64,000 nucleotides of DNA from NCBI RefSeq assembly GCF_018835585.1, contig NZ_JAHGVE010000009.1:120991-184990 (forward strand), written 5' to 3'. Under the pieces are notes generated by a model, which saw only the letters and a program-made list of their open reading frames with translations, had not been told where the DNA came from and made no database searches. Positions 8,456 through 17,586 of the stretch are shown here, piece after piece (within the stretch, counting starts at the first letter, position 1; every line of letters starts with the position of its first letter). The stretch comes from Pelorhabdus rhamnosifermentans (GTDB lineage: Bacteria > Bacillota > Negativicutes > UMGS1260). The position numbers were made by a program, and so were the translations under genes.

Positions 8456-10258
8456 ATGAAAAATACGAATGATGATTTCGTTGACAGGCTAAGGAGCGAA
8501 AGTGACATTGTTAGTGTCGTGTCAGATTATGTGCCACTAAAGAAAAAGGGAAAAAATTATTGGGGTTGTTGTCCCTTTCATCATGAAAAAACGCCTTCTT
8601 TTTCCGTTGCACCTGACAAGGGTTTTTTTTATTGTTTCGGTTGCGGTGCTGGTGGCAATGTTTTTAACTTTCTTATGAAAATTGAAAACATTGATTTTTT
8701 TAGTGCCGTGAAACTGCTAGCAAAGAAACTAAATATCTCGTTACCAGAAAAAGAGAAAACTACTGAGGAAAAGAATCACGACAGAAAATATGAGCGTTTG
8801 TGTCACGTAAATCAACTAGCAGCTGATTTTTTCCATTCTTGTCTTACAAAAACGACCTATGGAAAAGATGCTTTAGCGTATCTTGTTCAGCGGGGAATTA
8901 CGTCAGCAGTTATTGACGAATTTCAGTTGGGATTTGCTCCTCCATTATGGGATAAATTATCTCAGTCTTTTACAAGTCGGGGTATTGCAACGGAAACGCT
9001 AATTGATAGTGGTCTCAGCGCTGCTCGTACGTCAGGCGGTGTATATGACCGTTTTCGTAATCGTATTATTTTTCCCATTGCAAATTTGCGGGGGCAAGTG
9101 GTGGGATTCGGTGGACGCGTACTTGATGATAGTCAACCAAAATATTTAAATTCGCCAGAAACGCTGCTTTATAATAAACGGCGTGAATTATATGGACTTC
9201 ATAAAGCTTTCAAGTCGATTCGCGAGCAGGAACGAACCATTGTTGTGGAAGGTTATCTTGATCAAATCAGTGTCTATGGTGCTGGAATTACAAATGTCGT
9301 GGCATCGCTAGGAACCGCTTTTACTGTGGAGCAGGCCAAAATGTTATTAAAGCTGGCCCCGGAGATATTATTCGCTTATGATAGCGACGCTGCCGGGCAA
9401 AAAGCTACTTTACGGGCCTTAGCAACAGTGAGTGAACTAGGAGCCAAGGTAAAAATTATTCAGATTCCAGATGGCAAAGATCCTGATGAATTTATTCGTA
9501 AGCACGGTGCTAGTGCGTTTCAGTTGCTCGTGGACAATGCTTTATCTTTTATTGAATATCAAATTGAACGGGCTTTGACGGAAGGAGACTATTCTCATCT
9601 GGAGGGAAAAGTTGCTGTTATTAATCAGGTCATTCCTTCTTTAGCATTGTCTGAGAATGTTGTAGAGGAGAATGCCTATATTGCTCATTTGTCAGCCGTA
9701 CTTACGATTGATGAGGGTTCCATTCGGGAAGAACTAAAAAAATATCGGTTTGTTGCTAAAAAGGATAAAAATGTAAAACTTGGGTACACTACTTCTGCCT
9801 TTTCTCTTGCTAAAAAACCGATAGTAGCAGCAGAACAAGCAGAAAGACAGTTGATTTACTTCTTATTTCAGGACAACTCGATTATTCCTTACGTCCAGTC
9901 TCTGTTACGTGTGGAACATTTTCAAAATTCTTTTCGTCAGGAAATAATGAATCAGCTACTTATTGCGTATAATATGGGAAAAGTCATTGAACCCGCACAG
10001 TGTTCATTGTCAGTCAGTACAGAGGCAGCAACTGAATTGTCTCATATTATGCTACTTGACAATCCTTGCGAAGATAAAGTTAAAATGGTTGATGATTATA
10101 TTCGGACCATTCAATTAGCCTATTTACGAAATCAGTATGAAGAACATCGCCTAAAAGCCGATGAATTAGAACGCATGGGGGATAGTCGCTTTTTGCAGGA
10201 ATTAGCAGAAAGTCAGCGAATTAAACATGAAATTAGCAAACTACATTCTTTGGAATAA
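8456..10258 (+). CDS. dnaG: DNA primase
   Basis: Encodes 600 residues. DnaG makes the RNA primers for replication. The N-terminal CHC2 zinc finger is visible (CCPFHHEKTPSF with FYCFGCGAGG), then the catalytic core with the TOPRIM motif VVEGYLDQIS and the acidic AYDSDAAGQKA, then a helicase-binding C-terminal domain. Start ATG follows GGGGAT. It forms the conserved macromolecular-synthesis pair with sigA, 62 bases downstream. Confidence 0.96.
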   Translation: MKNTNDDFVDRLRSESDIVSVVSDYVPLKKKGKNYWGCCPFHHEKTPSFSVAPDKGFFYCFGCGAGGNVFNFLMKIENIDFFSAVKLLAKKLNISLPEKEKTTEEKNHDRKYERLCHVNQLAADFFHSCLTKTTYGKDALAYLVQRGITSAVIDEFQLGFAPPLWDKLSQSFTSRGIATETLIDSGLSAARTSGGVYDRFRNRIIFPIANLRGQVVGFGGRVLDDSQPKYLNSPETLLYNKRRELYGLHKAFKSIREQERTIVVEGYLDQISVYGAGITNVVASLGTAFTVEQAKMLLKLAPEILFAYDSDAAGQKATLRALATVSELGAKVKIIQIPDGKDPDEFIRKHGASAFQLLVDNALSFIEYQIERALTEGDYSHLEGKVAVINQVIPSLALSENVVEENAYIAHLSAVLTIDEGSIREELKKYRFVAKKDKNVKLGYTTSAFSLAKKPIVAAEQAERQLIYFLFQDNSIIPYVQSLLRVEHFQNSFRQEIMNQLLIAYNMGKVIEPAQCSLSVSTEAATELSHIMLLDNPCEDKVKMVDDYIRTIQLAYLRNQYEEHRLKADELERMGDSRFLQELAESQRIKHEISKLHSLE

Positions 10259-10320
10259 ACGATTACGATGTATTTTATGGGTCCCATTGACCATTTTTGG
10301 GCAGGGGAGGGGGGAATAAA

Positions 10321-11412
10321 GTGACAGATAAAAAAAATCAGACGACAGATCATGTAAATGAATTGTTGCATCGTGGTAAAAAACGTGGTGGTGTATTAAC
10401 TTATGCCGAAATCATGGATGCTTTTCAAAACGATGATTTAACACCGGATGAAATTGAAGAACTTTATGAAATTTTTACCAATAAGGGTATTGAAATTCTC
10501 GATGAGATCCCTGAGGTAGAGCACACGGAACATGCAGATACACATGAAGAAGTGGATATAGACCTGTCAATTCCTGAAGGAATTAATATTGATGACCCTG
10601 TCCGTATGTATCTGAAAGAAATTGGGCGAGTGCCACTTTTGACGGCAGATGAGGAAATTGTTCTGGCGAAAAGGATGGAAGAAGGCGACGAAGAAGCGAA
10701 GCGTCGTTTAGCTGAAGCAAATTTGCGCCTTGTTGTCAGTATTGCCAAACGTTATGTTGGGCGCGGCATGCTTTTTTTGGATTTAATTCAAGAAGGTAAC
10801 TTAGGTCTGATTAAGGCGGTAGAAAAGTTTGATTACAATAAGGGATATAAGTTTTCTACTTATGCCACTTGGTGGATTCGTCAAGCGATAACAAGGGCTA
10901 TTGCCGATCAGGCTAGGACCATTCGTATTCCTGTGCATATGGTCGAAACGATTAATAAATTAATTCGCGTTTCCCGGCAACTCTTGCAGGAATTGGGGCG
11001 TGAACCAGCACCGGAAGAAATCGCTAAAGAAATGGATATTACAGTAGAACGTGTTCGCGAAATCATGAAAATTGCTCAAGAACCTGTTTCACTTGAAACA
11101 CCGATTGGCGAAGAAGAAGATTCTCATTTGGGTGATTTTATTGAGGACCAAGATGCTCCGGCTCCGGCTGAGGCAGCATCCTTTATGCTCTTAAAAGAGC
11201 AACTGGAAGACGTTCTTGAGACGCTGACTGATAGGGAGAAAAAAGTGCTTCGCCTTCGGTTTGGCTTAGATGATGGTCGGGCACGTACATTAGAAGAAGT
11301 AGGTCAGCATTTTGGCGTAACACGTGAGCGTATTCGTCAAATTGAAGCCAAAGCACTCAGAAAGCTTCGCCATCCGAGTCGCAGTAAGAAATTAAAAGAC
11401 TTTTTGGAATAA
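10321..11412 (+). CDS. sigA: Primary sigma factor (sigmaA / RpoD)
   Basis: Encodes 363 residues from GTG 10321, chosen because GGGGAGGGGGG lies six to eight bases upstream; the longer frame from TTG 10297 would read through that ribosome site. Region 1.1 is short and acidic. Region 1.2 ([12 protein letters not shown]), region 2 ([30 protein letters not shown]), region 3 and region 4 ([20 protein letters not shown]) are complete. It directs housekeeping transcription. The promoters recognised in this window (TTGACN-17-TATAAT) fit this factor. Confidence 0.96.
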   Translation: MTDKKNQTTDHVNELLHRGKKRGGVLTYAEIMDAFQNDDLTPDEIEELYEIFTNKGIEILDEIPEVEHTEHADTHEEVDIDLSIPEGINIDDPVRMYLKEIGRVPLLTADEEIVLAKRMEEGDEEAKRRLAEANLRLVVSIAKRYVGRGMLFLDLIQEGNLGLIKAVEKFDYNKGYKFSTYATWWIRQAITRAIADQARTIRIPVHMVETINKLIRVSRQLLQELGREPAPEEIAKEMDITVERVREIMKIAQEPVSLETPIGEEEDSHLGDFIEDQDAPAPAEAASFMLLKEQLEDVLETLTDREKKVLRLRFGLDDGRARTLEEVGQHFGVTRERIRQIEAKALRKLRHPSRSKKLKDFLE

Positions 11413-11438
11413 AAAATACAGTTTTTTGTAAGAACTAC

Positions 11439-11467
11439 TTGACGTAACATGGAGACTGTATTATAAT
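11439..11467 (+). promoter_or_regulatory. sigmaA promoter of the tRNA pair
   Basis: TTGACG (11439-11444), 17-base spacer, TATAAT (11462-11467), ending 19 bases before tRNA-Asn. Confidence 0.85.
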
Positions 11468-11486
11468 AAATCCCGTTGATGAATAT

Positions 11487-11562
11487 TCCTCGATAGCTCA
11501 GTTGGTAGAGCAATCGGCTGTTAACCGATCGGTCGTAGGTTCGAGTCCTACTCGAGGAGCCA
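11487..11562 (+). tRNA. tRNA-Asn (GTT)
   Basis: 76 nt including encoded CCA. The acceptor stem TCCTCGA pairs with TCGAGGA, the D-arm has AGCTCAGTTGGTAGAGC, the anticodon loop is CTGTTAA (anticodon GTT), and the T-arm contains GGTTCGAGTCC. Confidence 0.97.
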
Positions 11563-11607
11563 ATGTTTTTAACAGGCTTTCTACGGAAAACCTGTTTTCA
11601 TATCTTT

Positions 11608-11682
11608 GGGCCTATAGCTCAGCGGTAGAGCCGCCGGCTCATAACCGGCTGGTCCCTGGTTCGATCCCAGGTGGGCCCACCA
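11608..11682 (+). tRNA. tRNA with CAT anticodon (elongator Met or Ile2)
   Basis: 75 nt with CCA. Acceptor GGGCCTA pairs with TGGGCCC (one G-U); the anticodon loop is CTCATAA and the T-arm GGTTCGATCC. It is not an initiator: base 1 pairs with base 72 and the anticodon stem lacks the GGG/CCC set. The loop CTCATAA also occurs in tRNA-Ile2, whose C34 is modified by TilS to read AUA, so elongator Met versus Ile2 cannot be settled by reading alone. Confidence 0.9.
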
Positions 11683-11767
11683 AATCCGTATAAACAGCGG
11701 GGTTTCTTGTGTAAAACGAGAAATTCCGCTTTTTCATATGAAAAAAAATTGTAAGCAAGGTGATGAG

Positions 11768-12475
11768 ATGAAATTAGGGGAAAGGCTGGCGGCTATTGCC
11801 CAGATGGTACTACCAGGTGCAACTATTGCTGATATTGGAACAGATCATGCCTATTTACCTGTTGAACTGATTCGTCGAGGCAAGGTAAGCAGGGCTATTG
11901 CTGGTGATATCCATGAGGGGCCTTATCAGGCAGCAACGGTGACTGTGAAGGAGGCAGGACTTTCCAAGCAGATTTCTGTTCGCCTGGGAGATGGTCTTGC
12001 CGTATTGGAGCCGGGCGAGGTTGACACAGTGATTCTTGCCGGGATGGGCGGCAGTACTATGATTCAAATTTTAGCTGCTCAAGGGAATGTTACAGCCAGC
12101 CTGAAGCAAATAATTCTGCAGCCCATGAATGGGGCTGCTTTGCTCCGTGAATGGCTTCATAAGCAGAAATGGCTGTTTGTTGAGGAAACATTGGTTGAAG
12201 AAGAGGGCCATTTGTATGAAATCATTCGTGTTATGAAACAATCAGAACAAATGGAGCGGGCAGTTCAGCCGTTAAAGCCAATTTTGTATGAAGTGGGTCC
12301 ACTGCTATGGCATAACAAGCCTCCGCTGCTTAGCCGTCATTTATTGCTTAAGATCCACTCATTAGAGGGAGTTCTTGAGCAACTGAAACGATCTACTTCG
12401 CTTGCAGCCGCTCAGAAATCTAAGTTTTATCGTGGGAAACTGGATGAATTAAGGGAGATGATGGCATGTCTGTAA
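11768..12475 (+). CDS. trmK: tRNA (adenine-22-N1)-methyltransferase
   Basis: Encodes 235 residues from ATG 11768 (AAGGTGA five to six bases upstream); an in-frame ATG at 11738 lacks a ribosome site. TrmK methylates A22 of tRNA using SAM. The Rossmann motif ATIADIGTDHAYLPVEL, the LAGMGGSTM loop and LQPMN are family features. It is placed after sigA and before a nif3-type gene, with which it overlaps by 10 bases, as in Bacillus (yqfN-yqfO). Confidence 0.92.
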   Translation: MKLGERLAAIAQMVLPGATIADIGTDHAYLPVELIRRGKVSRAIAGDIHEGPYQAATVTVKEAGLSKQISVRLGDGLAVLEPGEVDTVILAGMGGSTMIQILAAQGNVTASLKQIILQPMNGAALLREWLHKQKWLFVEETLVEEEGHLYEIIRVMKQSEQMERAVQPLKPILYEVGPLLWHNKPPLLSRHLLLKIHSLEGVLEQLKRSTSLAAAQKSKFYRGKLDELREMMACL

Positions 12476-13569
12476 CATGTAAGCACATTATGCAGGCCAT
12501 GGAATGCTTGGCACCACAAAATTTAGCAGAAGAGTGGGATTCGGTAGGACTCATGGTGGGAAATCCTGATAGGCAAGTAAGAAATGTATGGACAACACTG
12601 GATGTTACGCTGGAACTTGTTGAAGCGGCAGTGGAAGCCAAGGTTGATATGATTGTTTCACACCATCCTTTGATCTTTAAGGCCATCAAGCGGCTTGATA
12701 CAAGTACGGTTTCAGGAAAAATAATGGAAAAACTAATGCAAGGGAATATTGCTGTTTTTTCTGCTCATACAAATCTCGATTGTGCCGTAGGTGGTGTGAA
12801 TGATATACTCGCACAAATGCTTCATTTACAAGATATTCAGCTGTTAACAGTGAATCGTTCGGAAAAATTGGTAAAATTTGTTGTTTTTGTTCCGAAAGAT
12901 TATGAACAGGTTGTTTTTGCAGCTATTACAAAAGCAGGTGCTGGCCATATTGGACGTTATAGTCATTGTACATTTGCATCATCTGGTACAGGCACTTTTC
13001 TTCCTCTGGAGGATACCCATCCTTTTATTGGTCGGCAGGGATCACTTGCTAGAGTCGATGAAATGCGTATGGAGACGATTTTGCCTGAAAGACTTATAAT
13101 CCCTGTTCTTGAAGCCATGCATGCAGTTCATCCTTATGAAGAAGTGGCTTATGATCTTTACCCGCTTTATAATCAGCTTCAGACTACCGGTTTAGGCCGG
13201 ATAGGGACAATTCAACCTGTTTCTTTGCGGAATTTTTCTCAACAAGTAAAGCAACTGCTACACACCGATGTAGTGAGCATGGTAGGGCGGTCGGACCAAA
13301 TGATTCATACTGTGGCTGTGTGTGGCGGCAGTGGTGCTGATTTAATTAAACAGGCTAAGAAAAACGGCGCAGATGTTTTTGTTACAGGCGATGTGAAATA
13401 TCATGATGCTTTAGATGCAGCGGCCCTTGATTTGGCGATTATTGATGCGGGCCATTATCCAACGGAGCAGCCTGTTGTGGCTCGGTTGTCTCAATATTTG
13501 AGTGAGAAATTTCCGCTTCTCGAAGTAAAATCAAATATTTCCCAGAAAAATATTTTTCAATTGTGTTGA
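12466..13569 (+). CDS. Nif3-like dinuclear metal centre protein (YqfO type)
   Basis: Encodes 367 residues, the long Nif3 form with a PII/CutA-like insert between two halves of the NIF3 fold. Metal-binding motifs are SHHPLIFK, AHTNLD and DAGHYPTEQ. The family forms toroidal hexamers binding two metals. Its function is unsettled; some members have been proposed as GTP cyclohydrolase-like or phosphatase enzymes. The start ATG lies inside the trmK end, so translation is coupled. The -35 of the RNase P RNA promoter overlaps its last codons. Confidence 0.88.
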   Translation: MSVTCKHIMQAMECLAPQNLAEEWDSVGLMVGNPDRQVRNVWTTLDVTLELVEAAVEAKVDMIVSHHPLIFKAIKRLDTSTVSGKIMEKLMQGNIAVFSAHTNLDCAVGGVNDILAQMLHLQDIQLLTVNRSEKLVKFVVFVPKDYEQVVFAAITKAGAGHIGRYSHCTFASSGTGTFLPLEDTHPFIGRQGSLARVDEMRMETILPERLIIPVLEAMHAVHPYEEVAYDLYPLYNQLQTTGLGRIGTIQPVSLRNFSQQVKQLLHTDVVSMVGRSDQMIHTVAVCGGSGADLIKQAKKNGADVFVTGDVKYHDALDAAALDLAIIDAGHYPTEQPVVARLSQYLSEKFPLLEVKSNISQKNIFQLC

Positions 13570-13594
13570 CGATTGCTCCATGTTAAGATATAAT
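13566..13594 (+). promoter_or_regulatory. rnpB promoter
   Basis: TTGACG (13566-13571), 17-base spacer, TATAAT (13589-13594). The -35 overlaps the stop codon of the nif3-like gene. Predicted start is near 13601. Confidence 0.85.
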
Positions 13595-13600
13595 AAGATT

Positions 13601-13965
13601 CTGCGTCATGAGTATGAAAAGTGATCGCGAGTGTCTGACGGCATTCGAGGAAAGTCCGAGCTCCGTAGGGCAGGGTGCTGGATAACGTCCAGCGAGGGTG
13701 ACCTTAGGGAAAGTGCCATAGAAATGTAAACCGCCGACTTTCGTCGGTAAGGATGGAACGGTGCGGTAAGAGCGCACCAGCAATTAGGTGACTAATTGGC
13801 TTGGTAAACCCCACCTGGAGCAAGACCGAATAGGGAAGGGATGAAGTTGCCCGCAGAACCTTCCGGGTTGTGTCGCTAGAGTCAACAGGTAACTGTTGGC
13901 GTAGATAGATGATCATTGCCGCGTAAGCGGAACAGAACTCGGCTTAGTGATTACTCGTGTACGTG
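13601..13965 (+). ncRNA. rnpB: RNase P RNA (type A)
   Basis: The universally conserved GAGGAAAGTCCGAGCTCC lies near 13647 and ACAGAACTCGGCTTA near 13932, about 285 bases apart, as in bacterial RNase P RNA. The closing P1 helix can form between CATGAGTA (13607) and TACTCGTG (13952-13959). This ribozyme matures the 5' ends of tRNAs. A promoter lies directly upstream and a terminator downstream. Exact ends are approximate. Confidence 0.96.
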
Positions 13966-13978
13966 TTCCAATAAAGAA

Positions 13979-14004
13979 ACCGCTGCTTGTCAGCGGCTTT
14001 TTTA
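13979..14004 (+). terminator. Terminator after rnpB
   Basis: CCGCTG CTTGT CAGCGG followed by CTTTTTT. Confidence 0.88.
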
Positions 14005-14100
14005 ATACATCAATAAGAATGCATCCATTAATATGATAGAAAAATCGTCGGGGCAATTTGTATATGATTGATATGCTGGGCAATTAATAATGACTTTTTG

Positions 14101-14129
14101 TTGACAAATTCAATGATATTTTTTACAAT
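14101..14129 (+). promoter_or_regulatory. trxA promoter
   Basis: A perfect TTGACA (14101-14106), 17-base spacer, TACAAT (14124-14129), 64 bases ahead of the trxA ATG. Confidence 0.8.
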
Positions 14130-14192
14130 AACTGCATAGACTTGTTTTATCAGCTTACTTGTAAGCTGAAATGAATAGAGGAGGTAAAACAG

Positions 14193-14516
14193 ATGGCTGT
14201 TGTTACTGTACATAATTTTGACGAGTTTACTGCATCAGTATTAAAGTCTGATAAACCTGTTCTTGTTGACTTTTGGGCATCTTGGTGTGGTCCTTGTAAA
14301 ATGATTGCGCCGGAAGTTGAGTCCATTGCAACATCTTATGAAGGAAAGGCTGTTGTCGCAAAGGTCAATGTAGACGAAGTTGCTGATCTGTCGGGAAAAT
14401 ATAATGTCATGAGTATCCCCACTTTGCTCGTTTTTAAAGGTGGGCAAGAAATTAATCGCCTTGTTGGTTTTAAGCCGGGATCAGAACTTGCAGCTGCACT
14501 CGATGCTGCACTGTAA
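14193..14516 (+). CDS. trxA: Thioredoxin
   Basis: Encodes 107 residues. It is a general cytoplasmic thiol-disulfide reductant. The active site WCGPC has cysteines at 32 and 35, after FWAS, and the cis-Pro loop is SIPTLLVF. GAGGAGGT precedes the ATG. It is a single-gene unit with its own promoter and terminator. Confidence 0.96.
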   Translation: MAVVTVHNFDEFTASVLKSDKPVLVDFWASWCGPCKMIAPEVESIATSYEGKAVVAKVNVDEVADLSGKYNVMSIPTLLVFKGGQEINRLVGFKPGSELAAALDAAL

Positions 14517-14525
14517 GGGTCATGC

Positions 14526-14557
14526 GAAAAAGCCTCTGCTGAAGCAGAGGCTTTTTC
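14526..14557 (+). terminator. Terminator after trxA
   Basis: AAAAAGCCTCTGC, TGAA loop, GCAGAGGCTTTTT: a perfect 13-bp stem. Confidence 0.92.
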
Positions 14558-14622
14558 GACAATATCAGAAAGTATTCATTAAAAGGATCTGAATCATATG
14601 GACAACGAAGGGAGGGGAATTT

Positions 14623-15606
14623 ATGATTATTTCTTGGAATACAACGCAAGCCTGTAACCTTCATTGTCGTCATTGCTATCGTGACGCAGGGTCGAAATAT
14701 GCTGATGAATTAACAACAGCCGAAGGAAAAAAACTACTAAGTGAGATGGCACGAGCTGGTTTTAAAATTATTATTTTAAGTGGCGGCGAGCCTCTTATGC
14801 GCCCGGATATATATGAGCTTATTTCCCATGCACGATCGATTGGTACTCGGCCTGTTCTTGGCACGAATGGGGTGCTTATTACGCCTGATGTGGCTAAACG
14901 TCTTAAAAAAGCGGGCCTTGCTGTGGCGGGAATTAGCTTGGACAGCTGTGATCGTGATCAACATAATCATTTTCGTCAGTCAGCGATGGCCTGGGACAGT
15001 ACAGTTGCTGGAATGAAAGCCTGCAGGGAAGTGGGTCTTAAATTTCAGGTTCATACGACAGTGATGGACTGGAATGCTTCTGAAGTGACGGATATTACCG
15101 ATTTTGCCGTTAAGCAAGGTGCTATTGCTCACCATGTGTTTTTTTTAGTACCCACGGGACGCGGAAAGGAAATTGAAAATATGACACTGAAAGCTCAGCA
15201 GTATGAAGCGTTGTTGACGCGTATTCTTACAAAGCAGTCTGAAGTGCCTATTGAATTAAAACCGACTTGTGCGCCGCAGTTTATGCGTATTGCTAAGCAA
15301 AAAAATATTCCCACGCGTTTTACAAGAGGTTGTCTGGCGGGTATTGCCTATTGTGTCGTTATTCCAAGTGGGTTTGTGCAGCCTTGTCCTTATTTGCCGA
15401 TTAAAGTAGGCAATGTGAAGGACACGCCTTTTGATGAAATTTGGCAAAACAGTCCGCTCCTTGATGACTTGCGATTTAAGCCGTTGAAAGGTGGCTGCGG
15501 TCATTGTGGATATGATAAGATTTGTGGTGGGTGCCGGGCTCGGGCCTATTATTACTCGCAGGGCGACTATCTCGCCGAAGAGCCTTGGTGTGAATATGGG
15601 CGTTAA
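14623..15606 (+). CDS. Radical SAM/SPASM protein, NirJ2/AhbD-like
   Basis: Encodes 327 residues. The radical SAM cluster motif CNLHCRHC (Cys 11, 15, 18) binds the SAM-cleaving 4Fe-4S cluster. A C-terminal SPASM-type Cys set (CGHCGYDKICGGCRARAYYY and EPWCEYGR) binds auxiliary clusters. The wording of the core (SGGEPLMRPDIYEL, HHVFFLVPTGR, ELKPTCAPQFMRIA, GCLAG) closely resembles AhbD/NirJ2, the siroheme-dependent heme-pathway enzymes that remove propionate carboxyls of iron-coproporphyrin. No other ahb gene is nearby, so the substrate is inferred from similarity only. It could be another SPASM maturase. AGGGAGGGG precedes the ATG. Confidence 0.7.
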   Translation: MIISWNTTQACNLHCRHCYRDAGSKYADELTTAEGKKLLSEMARAGFKIIILSGGEPLMRPDIYELISHARSIGTRPVLGTNGVLITPDVAKRLKKAGLAVAGISLDSCDRDQHNHFRQSAMAWDSTVAGMKACREVGLKFQVHTTVMDWNASEVTDITDFAVKQGAIAHHVFFLVPTGRGKEIENMTLKAQQYEALLTRILTKQSEVPIELKPTCAPQFMRIAKQKNIPTRFTRGCLAGIAYCVVIPSGFVQPCPYLPIKVGNVKDTPFDEIWQNSPLLDDLRFKPLKGGCGHCGYDKICGGCRARAYYYSQGDYLAEEPWCEYGR

Positions 15607-15773
15607 AAGCAGGAATTGTTTTTTTTAGCACGAAAAGAACTAACTGGTTCTCCTTTTCCACTGACCATTGTTGTGAGCCGCTTTTTTTGTTTTCGACATC
15701 TGGCTGTTGAAGGGTGGAATTTGATTTGACATAGTTTGTTCTATTACCTCATATTGTTAGTGAGGTGATAGGT

Positions 15774-16073
15774 GTGTATAGTAAAAATTTACAAATTATT
15801 ATGACGTTAAAAACAGAACCCGAGTCTTTTAATGTGGAAGATTGTCGTGTGAATGCTGAAGGAGAAAATGAGCTGCTTATTACCTTTTTTAAACAAAAAG
15901 TATGGGTGAATGCCAGTCAGGTAAAACTTTGTAAGACTGCAGGCACTGCTTTTTGTTGGAAAGATTCTGAAGAAAATCGTTATATTGAACTGAATCATAC
16001 CTGTGAAGTCTGTCCGATCTGTTTGTGGTGGAAATGCCCTCACTGCGGATCTTGTGGTTGTAATAAACCTTAA
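15774..16073 (+). CDS. Unknown protein with Cys-rich tail
   Basis: Encodes about 99 residues from GTG 15774 (GAGGTGA five bases upstream; GTG 15765 lies inside that site). The N-terminal 75 residues look like a small soluble beta domain. The tail is packed with cysteines in the order C-x2-C-x2-C-x5-C-x2-C-x2-C-x-C (from CEVCPIC through CPHCGSCGC), suggesting a zinc or Fe-S site. No family is recognised. It sits between the radical SAM gene and aroH, with only 34 bases to aroH, so it probably shares the aroH transcript. Confidence 0.7.
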   Translation: MYSKNLQIIMTLKTEPESFNVEDCRVNAEGENELLITFFKQKVWVNASQVKLCKTAGTAFCWKDSEENRYIELNHTCEVCPICLWWKCPHCGSCGCNKP

Positions 16074-16107
16074 TATAAGAAAAAATAGTTATTGCAGGAG
16101 AGAAAGG

Positions 16108-16473
16108 ATGATTGTTTTGCTACGGGGAATTCGTGGAGCGACAACAGTAGAAAAGGATGATAGTATTAACGTTGCAGAAGCTGTACAAGAAATGTTGACT
16201 GCACTCATCGAGGCGAATCAATTGGATACGTCAGATATTGGAGCGGTTATTTTCAGTTCAACACCTGATTTAAATAGTGCTTTTCCTGCTGCTGGGGCAA
16301 GGGCACTGGGATGGTCTGATGTGCCATTATTTGGTACAGTGGAAATTGACAACCCTAACGGCATTATACGTTGTATTCGAGTGCTAATCTTATATAATAC
16401 AACGAAAAGTCAACAGGAAATTCGGCATGTTTATTTGCGGCGAGCGACTGCGCTTAGGCCGGATATTGCGTAG
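16108..16473 (+). CDS. aroH: Chorismate mutase, AroH class
   Basis: Encodes 121 residues from ATG 16108 (AGGAGAGAAAGG upstream). A longer frame from 16003 overlaps the previous gene and lacks support. AroH converts chorismate to prephenate for Phe and Tyr synthesis. The opening LRGIRGATTVEKDD and the internal FSSTPDLNSAFPA are typical of the trimeric pseudo-alpha/beta-barrel enzyme of Bacillus. A strong terminator follows. Confidence 0.9.
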   Translation: MIVLLRGIRGATTVEKDDSINVAEAVQEMLTALIEANQLDTSDIGAVIFSSTPDLNSAFPAAGARALGWSDVPLFGTVEIDNPNGIIRCIRVLILYNTTKSQQEIRHVYLRRATALRPDIA

Positions 16474-16501
16474 TTTATGAAGGTCTGATCATTCTATTTT
16501 T

Positions 16502-16536
16502 AAGACCGAAGCTTTTTTATAAGCTTCGGTCTTTCT
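16502..16536 (+). terminator. Terminator after aroH
   Basis: AAGACCGAAGCTT paired with AAGCTTCGGTCTT, then TTCTT. Confidence 0.88.
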
Positions 16537-16586
16537 TGACCTCATCCGCTGAATCATGTAATATTGGATGAATGGAGGTTATAACA

Positions 16587-17540
16587 ATGCTTATTTCGAT
16601 TGTTGTCCCTGTTTTTAATGAGCAGGATAATGTGGATATTTTTACTGCTGAAGTGATCAAAAGCATGCAGTCCAGTGACTATGATTTTGAAATCCTCTTT
16701 GTTGATGACGGATCAAGTGATGCTACACCGCTTATTTTAGACCGCATTTCACAGGCTGATTCACGTGTTAAGGCGTTTATTTTGGCTCGGAATTTTGGTC
16801 ATCAAGTTGCATTAAGCTGCGGTCTTGATCATGCTTTCGGTGATGCTGTTATTACGATGGACGGTGACTTGCAGCATCCACCGGAAATGATTCCCTTGTT
16901 ACTTCAAAAATGGGAAGAAGGCTTTGAAGTTGTACAAACTGTTCGGAAAAGTACCGAAGGTGTTTCATGGTTTAAGACAGTTACATCAAATTTGTTTTAT
17001 AAATTGATTAATGCCATGTCGAATGTGCAAATTATTGCTGGTGGCTCAGATTTTCGTTTGCTTGATCAGAAAGTGGTTCAGAGTTTTCGACAATTTAAGG
17101 AACGCGCGCGGTTTATTCGGGGGATGATCAGTGATATTGGTTATAAACAGGTTCAAATTGAATTTGTTGCACCGCCGCGTTTTGCGGGTACATCTAAATT
17201 TTCTATTCGTAAAATGTTGAATTTTGCTTTAGACGGTATTACGGCTTATTCAAAAATGCCTTTGCGGTTTGCCTTGTATTTAGGTGTGCTGTTTGGTGTG
17301 TTTAGCTTATTAGTTATGTTGCAGGTCGTTTATATTAAAATATTTACTGAAGAAGCTGTACCTGGTTGGGCGACTACGGTTGTGAGCATTCTTTTATTAG
17401 GCGGCGTTCAACTGATCGGCATGGGCATCATTGGTGAATATGTGGGGCGAATTTTTGAAGAAGTAAAACAACGTCCGCTTTATTTAGTTCGTGCTGAATT
17501 AAAAAAAGACAAAAAAACAGACAAAAGTCACACATCTTGA
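16587..17540 (+). CDS. Family 2 glycosyltransferase, GtrB/DPM1-like
   Basis: Encodes 317 residues from ATG 16587 (TGGAGGT upstream). The GT-A domain has VVPVFNEQDNVD, VDDGSSDATP and the nucleotide/metal motif MDGDLQHPPEMIP. Two C-terminal hydrophobic helices (about residues 228-250 and 263-285) anchor it in the membrane. Such enzymes move a sugar from a nucleotide donor to undecaprenyl phosphate for decoration of surface polymers. No partner flippase or transferase gene is adjacent, so the sugar and acceptor are unknown. Confidence 0.85.
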   Translation: MLISIVVPVFNEQDNVDIFTAEVIKSMQSSDYDFEILFVDDGSSDATPLILDRISQADSRVKAFILARNFGHQVALSCGLDHAFGDAVITMDGDLQHPPEMIPLLLQKWEEGFEVVQTVRKSTEGVSWFKTVTSNLFYKLINAMSNVQIIAGGSDFRLLDQKVVQSFRQFKERARFIRGMISDIGYKQVQIEFVAPPRFAGTSKFSIRKMLNFALDGITAYSKMPLRFALYLGVLFGVFSLLVMLQVVYIKIFTEEAVPGWATTVVSILLLGGVQLIGMGIIGEYVGRIFEEVKQRPLYLVRAELKKDKKTDKSHTS

Positions 17541-17586
17541 ATTTTTTGCAGGACTTTAGACTTTTATGGCGTATATTTATAAATGA

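Noticed and set aside
11502..11693. A 63-codon open frame across both tRNA genes
   Set aside because: It lies inside the two tRNA genes, its sequence is translated tRNA, and it has no ribosome site.
13583..13916. Minus-strand open frames of 66 and 70 codons over rnpB
   Set aside because: They are antisense to the highly conserved RNase P RNA and have no ribosome site.
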